The notes below the pieces were generated by a model that ran no database searches, was not told the origin of the DNA, and saw only the letters and a list, made by a program, of their open reading frames with translations. From Isoetes taiwanensis (lineage: Eukaryota > Streptophyta > Lycopodiopsida > Isoetales > Isoetaceae), in contig JAJEKV010000041.1 in assembly GCA_021234155.1 (NCBI GenBank), positions 7,760,917-7,824,916 of the forward strand: a DNA stretch of 64,000 nucleotides, in the 5' to 3' direction. Both the position numbers and the translations under genes were made by a program. Shown here piece after piece: positions 57,345 through 64,000 of the stretch. Each line of letters starts with the position of its first letter. Position 1 is the first letter of the stretch.

Positions 57345-58850
57345 AAATCTGTTTCCAGACTTCCATCCTTGATATTCCCGACTGGAAATACCAAGTCTGC
57401 CTTTAGCAGCCCTAGAAAATTGACAGGAACAATTTTCCTAGGCCAGGATAAGGACATAACATTATTACTTTTACCATATTTTTCAAAAGAATAGAACTAT
57501 ATTCCAAGTACAGCATTAATACAACTATAATTATCGTGCCAGAATATCCAAGTATTTCAAAGATAGAGCATTTTCTACTATTTTCCAGAAACAGCCAACT
57601 CTACACTGCCTTTTTCAAAATAGAATACACTATCTAAGCTATTGCATCATAACCATATAAGATGGTAGAGACTTTTTGTATTCCAGAGATTGAACTCATA
57701 TGCTAGATTTTACAAATGTACACTTCTCAAAGCTTTAGACAAGCTAATATACCAGATCTAAGCATTTTAACAAGTACATTAACATGATCAAGTCTTTCTC
57801 ATTGAGAAATAAAATCTCCATATTGGAACGAGCTTACTTGAAGTCCTTGCGAATCAAACCATAAGCTAAGAAACATCAAAGCATGGAGCAAGGAACCTGG
57901 TTACCTGCAGTAGAACCAAAATACAGTTAGCCTTAATCAGGGTAAGAGCCTAAGCTACTAACAGGTAAGCAGTAGGTGTCTTGGGTATTCCCCTTCACCA
58001 TGACTTTAATGGTACTAGTGTCAGTATGTAATCATTGAGCAAAACTCAGATTTCCAGGACTTATGTACAGCATAATAGCATACGGTCATAATTACCCAGC
58101 AGATTCTGCCTAGCATATAGTCATAACTATCCAGCATATAACTATCCAGCATATAGTCACACGATATTCCCTTACCTTGGAGTCATATCTGAAGCCCAAC
58201 TCAACTAATCATTAAAATTTACTATACACATACATCATTAATGCAGCAAGTGAAGTGCAATTCGTAACTTCTTATGCAATTGTATCAGCATAAACATCAT
58301 TGTATACTCTGCTATCACAGACCTGTTATTTTAAATTTTCAACAGCAAATGCATTATCTATCCAGCAATAGATTATATCCTGCCCATAGGATCCAGCAAA
58401 TTCCAGCAGTAGATCTATCCATAGATCTGAGTACCAGCACCAGACATAACATATTTAAAGCAGCAAACAGCACCAAATGGTGTATTTTCCTAATCTACCA
58501 TTTTCTTCTATCTAAAGCATCTTTTTCTCATATATCATGTATATTGTAGTGGATTTACTCCATTACTGCCTTAATATTAGTTGTGACGGTTCATTTTAGC
58601 ACCATTATTTGTAGTCTCCATCCTCAAAGGCACATGCCCCTTCCATATTCATGTAAGCACCAGATCTAGCATTTTATCTATAATTTCTTCAAACATGAAA
58701 CCATACAAGTCCCTTTATTCTATCTTTCCGTCTATTGCATTTAAGCAATCTACATAATCTCTATGATTCTACTTAGCACCTGCCCAGCAATATTTTTCAT
58801 ATCTTAGCATTCTACGTACAAAATTCTGCATAAATGCAAATAGGTTAGCA
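57345..58850. other. Non-coding, probably intron of the decayed minus-strand gene
   Basis: AT-rich DNA with CAGCATATAACTATCCAGCA-type short repeats at 58095-58160. No coding motif is found. Confidence 0.4.
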
Positions 58851-59349
58851 TTAACCTGAATGATATTCGCTCCAGAGGGCAATCCCTTGAGTTGTTTTGC
58901 TGCTGCTATATTTGCAGATCGTCCTTTGTGTGACCATCATTGTAAGCAAGGTTATCTTCATTTTCCTATGCTACCTTCTTTTCTACATTCTCATTATTCC
59001 CAACCGCTACCTTAGAAATTTCTAGCTCTTCAACTGATTTAACAGTTTTTCATAGCCTTCCGGAATGCCCAACTCTTAGCATCTATCTGTAGGGGCCGGA
59101 ATCAGTATCAAGCAGATGCCCCATCGCCACATTTTATTCTGCCTCCCTGTCCTTAGCAAGGATTTACCACACTGGTCGTGTACCTAGGTATCTGTAAATA
59201 TTATCCAAAGTTTCAAATACCATTATCTTTTTCTTTTCCAGCTACTTCTCTTGCCAGAGAAGCGTATTTCTCCATCTTCTACACTGTATGTATCAGCCGG
59301 AACCCTAAGTTACAGATATCCGGAACCCTAAAGTGAAACAATCCGTAGC

Positions 59350-60209
59350 CACAAGTGTTTATTTTTGTTTTCACGTGCCTTGGTTATTCAAGTTCATGCA
59401 AACGTGCATATAATAACCACATGCAAATAATAACCCCATGCAAAAAAAAATTTGTTCAAGCATGTGACAAGTGCCTTGCATGCACCCAAAGGTTGCATGC
59501 ATTTGCAATACAATGTTTCAACGTAAAAATAAGGCTATGTTTAAAAAAAAACTATTATTTGCACGACAAACTTTGTACTCATGCCCAAGCCCAAACCTTT
59601 GGGCAAGGAGACCTTGTACAGGCCAACATGCAATATTTGCTCTTACAATGTATACAAGTAAACACTAGGCATAAGATCTTGAATACCAACAGGCCTTCCA
59701 AGTAAAATCCCTATGATCTTAGAACCAAATATGGTCATATAATAAAAAATCCTCCCTCCGACCGTTGTTCGGGGGACCATTGCTAGTTTGGGTTTTTAGA
59801 CAAAACTCACAACTACAATTTTTCCAACAAGGAGTGCAGGACCATGCTGTAATGCAAAGGTCCTGCCCTCACAATGCTTCCTTACTGCACTTTTTCTTCA
59901 TGTATGCAACAGCAAAGCAAATGGTTCCTACTACTTACCACAATGATTGTACGATATATATCATATCCCATAGTTTGTGCAGCAGACCAAAATACTGGCA
60001 ATCCTTCAAATTTCCATGGCAAACTGGTATCGTTAGGAATTGTACAATAGTCCGGGAACGTTGTTCTCTTGCAGGTCCATTGGAACATTCCTGCAAATCT
60101 CTGGGATATACTTTATTCCCATGGCAAAAGCCAGAATCTGAGATATGATTTGACCCCATGGCAAATGCCAAAATCTAGAATATGATTTATCTGGATGGCA
60201 TATATCAGT

Positions 60210-60243
<34 letters not shown>

Positions 60244-61360
60244 CTATCCACCCTTCTCCCTCCCCTCCCCAAAAAAAAAAGCCTAGATTCTCCCCAACCA
60301 ATCACCCCCCGTTAAGTGGCACACCCGGGCGTGTAGGGCGCCACATGGGCATGGCACGTCGATTTATTAATAATGCTGATTGGATTCGTCTTTATAAACC
60401 CAAGCCAACTTTCTTGAAAATTCCTATGGGATATTTTGAGCTTTTTGCCAAGAACCCTAAATCACAGTCACGCCAAGATCCGGCAGGTTAACCTGAAACA
60501 ACTATCCAATCATGAGCTAATACCTTCGGATCTACTCCTATTACACCGAGAACTCAATTATTAAACAAAAAGACAAAAATCTGGCCCGGATTGGCCAAGA
60601 AAGGGCCGGAACATGGGATTTCAATATGTAGCATAATAACAGGGGGTTACTTTTGTATTTTTGTACGCTTTTCACTAAGGTTTTGCTATGATTTTGTGGT
60701 TTATTTCAATTGATGTACTAATGCGTACATCTAGAGCGCGCATACACAAATAGTGTTTTTCATGTTTTCTTTCAATGGTGGGCACCCATGTTTTTTTTTT
60801 TTTTTTGGTATTATTAGTGGTCTAGATGGCATGCAGGAATTTTAGGGTTAGAAATTTCTTTATCAAACTCTGGATATGGCTTCAAGCAAAAATTTGAGCA
60901 AATAAGGGTATGGGCAGGAAGGCAGCGGAACTTGTTTGAATGATGCAAGCCGGAACAGGTCCAGTTAGTACTCTTTTCTGCTCCGGCCAGAGCACAGAGG
61001 GAAGAATCCGCCCTTCCTTGCCCGTATCCTTGCTCCTTCCCTTGGCCCTGGTTATGGCTTCCCTTGCTCCGACCCCCCTGCTTTTGCTCCTCAGCTTTTG
61101 TTTCCTTGATCCGACACCGGATCTGCCCCTTTGCAAACAAATTTTGGCATGATCGCCTTCGCCCACACTGCACCTCTCGCTCTTCCTTGCCCCTTTCCTT
61201 CAACCCATCTCTTCGTTCTCTCTCGCTTTCGCAGGCCCGCTTGGTGTAAGGTTTGATTATGGTTTGAAGAAATTGGAACCCGGCTTCGGGATGGACGCCA
61301 CCCGCCTTTTGGAGCCCTTCATTGATGCAGAATGTGGCCTCTGATGTGATTTTTTCGAAA
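59350..61360. other. Intergenic region before the lipase relic
   Basis: Contains an A-run at about 60217-60242, a T-run at about 60791-60805, and three diverged copies of an about 40-bp word (CATGGCAAAWGCCARAATCT) at 60118-60215. At 60990-61250 a pyrimidine-rich stretch on the plus strand creates a 184-codon minus-strand shadow frame. I see no real gene. Confidence 0.45.
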
Positions 61361-61389
61361 TGGAACATCGTGAACGTATTGGAGGTCTG

Positions 61390-62420
61390 CCTGGAGGTCT
61401 GCTCTTGAGCTCCGCCTTAAACCTTTTATGTCCTTGGCTGTGGGAGTCCCTATTGCGGAAGCAGTGTATTGTTTAGTTTGCACCGGTGATCAGGATAGCA
61501 ATTCATGGGAATTGGCTGAAGCAGATGAATTCGAACCAGTTCCTCGCGTAATGCGGGTTTACTTTAGCTTTGTATGAACAGGATCTAAGTCATCCAGAAT
61601 GGGCCCCTCCTGGTGGATACCAAATAAAACTTGAGAACGTGCATAAAAAGGTGAACCACACTGCCAAGAAAGAAATTGTGCCTCCCTATCTCATTTATCT
61701 TGATCATGACAGAAATTGTGTTGGCTATGAGAGGCCTTAATCTGCGCAGAGAAATAGATTATTTTGTCTTTTGGGACAACAAGTTAGGGAAACAAAGATT
61801 AATGAGGGTTATGTGCACCATGGCCTGCTGAGAGCTGCTTGCTGGTTGCTAAACAAAGAGGCAGAAACTCTGAAAGCTCTGGTGTTGAAACACTCATATT
61901 TGCAGGCCATTCTCTTGGCTCTGGTGTTGCTTCAATGATGGCAATATTGGCTGTAAAATTCCCTTTTCTAGTAGGAGCTATTTTTAGAAAGCGGGTCTGC
62001 TGCTATGCTATTGCTCCTGCTCGATGTATGTCTCTTAATTTGGCAATAGAATATGCAGACGTGATCCATTCAGTAATTTTGCAGGTAACGTGATCCATTC
62101 AGTAATTTTGCAGGTAATGCTGCTTGTCATGTTACATTCCTACATTTCACTGACTGTTCACTAAATGTATAATTTCTTTTTGAAAGGATGATTTTCTTCC
62201 ACGGGCAGCCACGCCATTGGAGGATATATTGGATGTTCTATACTGATTTCCTTTGGTTACTCATTTATAATGTTTCACAATCTTCCATGCCTTCTATGCA
62301 CAAGATGCACAAGAGATACATGCTTTTCAGAAACAAAGCTGTACAAAGACCCTCGGCGATTATATGCACCTAGACGATCCTAGACGATTCTATCACATAG
62401 TCGAGAGGAAGTGGTGTCAG
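61390..62420 (+). pseudogene. Class-3 lipase (alpha/beta hydrolase, DAG-lipase-like), decayed
   Basis: Pieces in several frames match one plant lipase family in order: ELAEADEFEPVPRVMR, LYEQDLSHPEWAPPGGYQI, YLIYLDHDRNCV, EGYVHHGLLRAACWLLNKEA, the nucleophile elbow LIFAGHSLGSGVASMMAIL, RVCCYAIAPARCMSLNLAI, YADVIHSVILQ, an intron (62084 or 62113 to 62187), DDFLPRAATPLEDIL, and finally DPRRFYHIVERKW before a GTAAGT donor. Such enzymes hydrolyse acylglycerols; some plant members are called calmodulin-binding heat-shock proteins. Several frameshifts, a stop in EDILDVLY, and a 29-bp duplication of the donor site show it is dead. Retention of an intron with GT-AG ends argues against a processed copy. 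Confidence 0.8.
62060..62117. repeat. 29-bp tandem duplication of an exon end and splice donor
   Basis: CGTGATCCATTCAGTAATTT and the following TGCAGGTAA occur twice (62060-62088, 62089-62117). Both copies hold the CAG/GTAA donor, so two donors 29 bases apart exist. Confidence 0.92.
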
Positions 62421-63180
62421 TAAGTATCTAAGAACTTTTCTCTCCTCCTTGAACTGGAGTTGTATGGCATTGTAGAACTAATGTTGATGCTTGTTATTAT
62501 TGGAAAAAGGAGTGTCTATAATGTTGCCATAGCTGACTTGCAGGTTTTAATGTCAGGCCATGCATGCCATATCTTATTTCTTATTTAGCACTGTCAGAGA
62601 TGTTCTACTCTGAACATATAGTAAGCTAGATTGCTAGTTTCTATAGATGGAGTTTTCATAAATGGTAAGCAAAAGTTGTTGATTTTGAATTCTTGCTGAA
62701 AATGCATTCTAATATCAATAAGAATTCTCATTCTCATACAGATGAAATTCTTCGTTGTAGTGCTTGTAAGAAGACAATGCATACTATGCAACTTCTGCAA
62801 GTTTATGTGATGGTTTCCATCAAGGATTCTATTATTCAATTTGGCTACATGAAGACCAAAGCATACTATCACATGTAAAAGCGCTTTTGAAGGTCATGGA
62901 ATCTTTTACATTAATTGCGTCCTCTACTTTTGTTATTATGCTAGATATGGTTATAGATGAAAAAGGCTTACACCTTGGCACTTATGTCCTTACATAAACA
63001 ACCTCTATAGTGTATATTTCATGGCACTTACACACTTACATAAACAGGCTAACTGGCCCATAAGGTAAACCTATGTTTGCTTTAGTTAGGGCCCGAAGGG
63101 CCCAAAATTTTTTTTAATATAACAATCAACACACAACTACCATTAACATTTTAACGCATAAAACCATTGCATTTAACACA
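62421..63180. other. Sequence after the lipase relic
   Basis: No coding motif is seen. It may contain introns of the decayed gene. A GGGCCCGAAGGGCCC hairpin lies at 63089-63103. Confidence 0.4.
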
Positions 63181-63520
63181 TTTAAATTAAAATCCCCTTA
63201 ACCCCCCTTTGGTTTGGGTGCATATTCACACGGGGTTTCGTAGGGCAAGGGCGAGAGCTCAAAAATATATTTACAATACGTGTACAAAATTAACACCATT
63301 AAGTATATTCTCTCAAATCTTATAGTATTTCGCAAACCTTAATATACATTATACAAAAACTTGTACATGTATACCCCACAAACGAGGATCGCTATGTACG
63401 GTCCAGATCTTGGAATAAAGGGCAAATATGCCCATCCGACAGCTCTCGTTGCCCGGAGTAACCCCCCGTGTGAATATGCACCCAAACCAAAGGGGGTTTA
63501 AGGGGGATTTTAATTTAAAC
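63181..63520. mobile_element. MITE with terminal inverted repeats of about 60-80 bp
   Basis: The left arm (63181-63258) starts TTTAAATTAAAATCCCCTTA and contains TTTGGTTTGGGTGCATATTC and CACACGGGG. The right arm (63440-63520) is its reverse complement with few differences, ending GGGGGATTTTAATTTAAAC. The inner parts GGGCAAGGGCGAGAGCT and AGCTCTCGTTGCCC also pair. Size (340 bp), long arms and no coding capacity fit a non-autonomous DNA transposon. The target duplication is ambiguous, so the superfamily is not assigned. Confidence 0.85.
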
Positions 63521-64000
63521 ACTGCTCAGAGTTTTTCGAGGGCTTTTGGGCGAGACACTGATCGAAACTCTTTGAAGAAGGACCGGTTTTGATGACTCAA
63601 GCATGAATTTGCCTCCCAAGTGCCAGATTATTCATGAATTTTTTATATTTTCAGTGAATCTGACTTAATGTTTGATTTGAGCCTATGCCCAAGACATAGA
63701 GCTTGGGATTCTCTTTGATTGTTGTGTGATTCTTAAGTGAATGAAAACCCGACCCTTGGGAAAATACTTGTGAATAATTTCTTTTAGACATTGTGTTTTG
63801 CATCATGAAAAACATGACAATAGATCTTTGCACTTAGGCACGAGGAGATTGCAGTAATAGTTGCAGATAGACATCTGTAAAATAGATGAATGAAGATCAA
63901 AATGCTTGCATAACCTTCTGACAGAGATTTTTAATTGCATAATTAGGCCAGGACTTTGCTCCTTCTAGTCTTTGATTGCATTTTCACTAGGTAATTTGCA
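63521..64000. other. Window end, no gene recognised
   Basis: AT-rich DNA, no motif seen. Confidence 0.5.

Larger units (their letters stand above)
54980..59120 (-). pseudogene. Decayed multi-exon gene on the minus strand, family unknown
   Basis: Several exon-like pieces lie in one direction. A piece at 58860-58940 reads SANIAAAKQLKGLPSGANIIQ followed by GTTAATG. A block from about 56370 to 55760 includes DPLGFLLRPSRRMFSYGRSA, MDSSEEEEPMHKDL, SFLHENFVRFKDLSEPEAEN, RWQYRALAKYGLQPVHAPR and PETQLAEDVKSAIDQLQ, then GTATGTTC. A piece at 55094-55018 encodes HPKYLLALVALPGLLLMYTW, a membrane-spanning helix, ending CAG/GTACGT. A 47-bp tandem duplication and at least one further shift break the frame. 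I do not recognise the family; it looks like a single-pass membrane protein. Confidence 0.4.

Noticed and set aside
60814-61368. 184-codon minus-strand frame rich in Arg, Glu and Gly
   Set aside because: It mirrors a pyrimidine-rich plus-strand stretch upstream of the lipase relic; no family motif.

Overview
The window is nuclear DNA of a land plant with a large, repeat-rich genome. Evidence: GT-AG introns throughout, plant-type LTR retrotransposons, an L1-type LINE, tRNA-like SINE relics, a MITE, a PPR-protein relic and a plant class-3-lipase relic. The one intact gene looks like a member of the WDR49/WDR64/WDR95 family (EF-hands followed by many WD repeats), which is linked to cilia and flagella. 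This suggests a plant with swimming sperm (bryophyte, lycophyte, fern, cycad or Ginkgo); the long introns and heavy retrotransposon load favour a fern or a cycad/Ginkgo. The species cannot be read from the sequence. Layout: 1-12.7 kb is old intergenic DNA. It holds a minus-strand LTR next to a tRNA-Met-type primer site (916-3029), which carries a LINE reverse-transcriptase tail and a SINE, plus a GC-rich 76-bp tandem repeat (5.8-6.0 kb), a PPR relic (8.57-8.75 kb) and an unrecognised coding relic (8.83-9.47 kb). 12,768-24,309 is a complete plus-strand gene that I resolve into 27 exons with consistent phases, about 1,014 residues. 24.4-24.6 kb is a hairpin cluster. 25.3-29.5 kb holds two LTR copies in opposite orientation with the two halves of a gag-only element. 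30.2-54 kb is a nested retrotransposon stack: a decayed Ty3/gypsy element (Gypsy-A, from about 30.2 kb) whose 3' LTR is interrupted at about 36.4 kb by an L1-type LINE. That LINE is interrupted in turn by a second, young gypsy element (Gypsy-B, 39,257-50,189) with a perfect CTTTG target duplication, and it ends in poly(A) near 53.2 kb. 54.9-59.1 kb holds scattered exons of a decayed minus-strand gene. 61.4-62.4 kb is a decayed plus-strand class-3 lipase gene. 63.2-63.5 kb is a MITE with long inverted repeats. The most interesting system is the Gypsy-A/Gypsy-B family. Both copies carry a second RNase H upstream of the reverse transcriptase with its acidic residues in place, while the RNase H in the usual position after RT has lost catalytic residues in both. 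Both also start their 3' LTR with a short hairpin whose sequence differs but whose pairing is kept, and the 5' LTR of Gypsy-B holds a 139-nt foldback missing from its 3' LTR. Exon limits and domain calls come from reading by eye; no alignment or database search was run.
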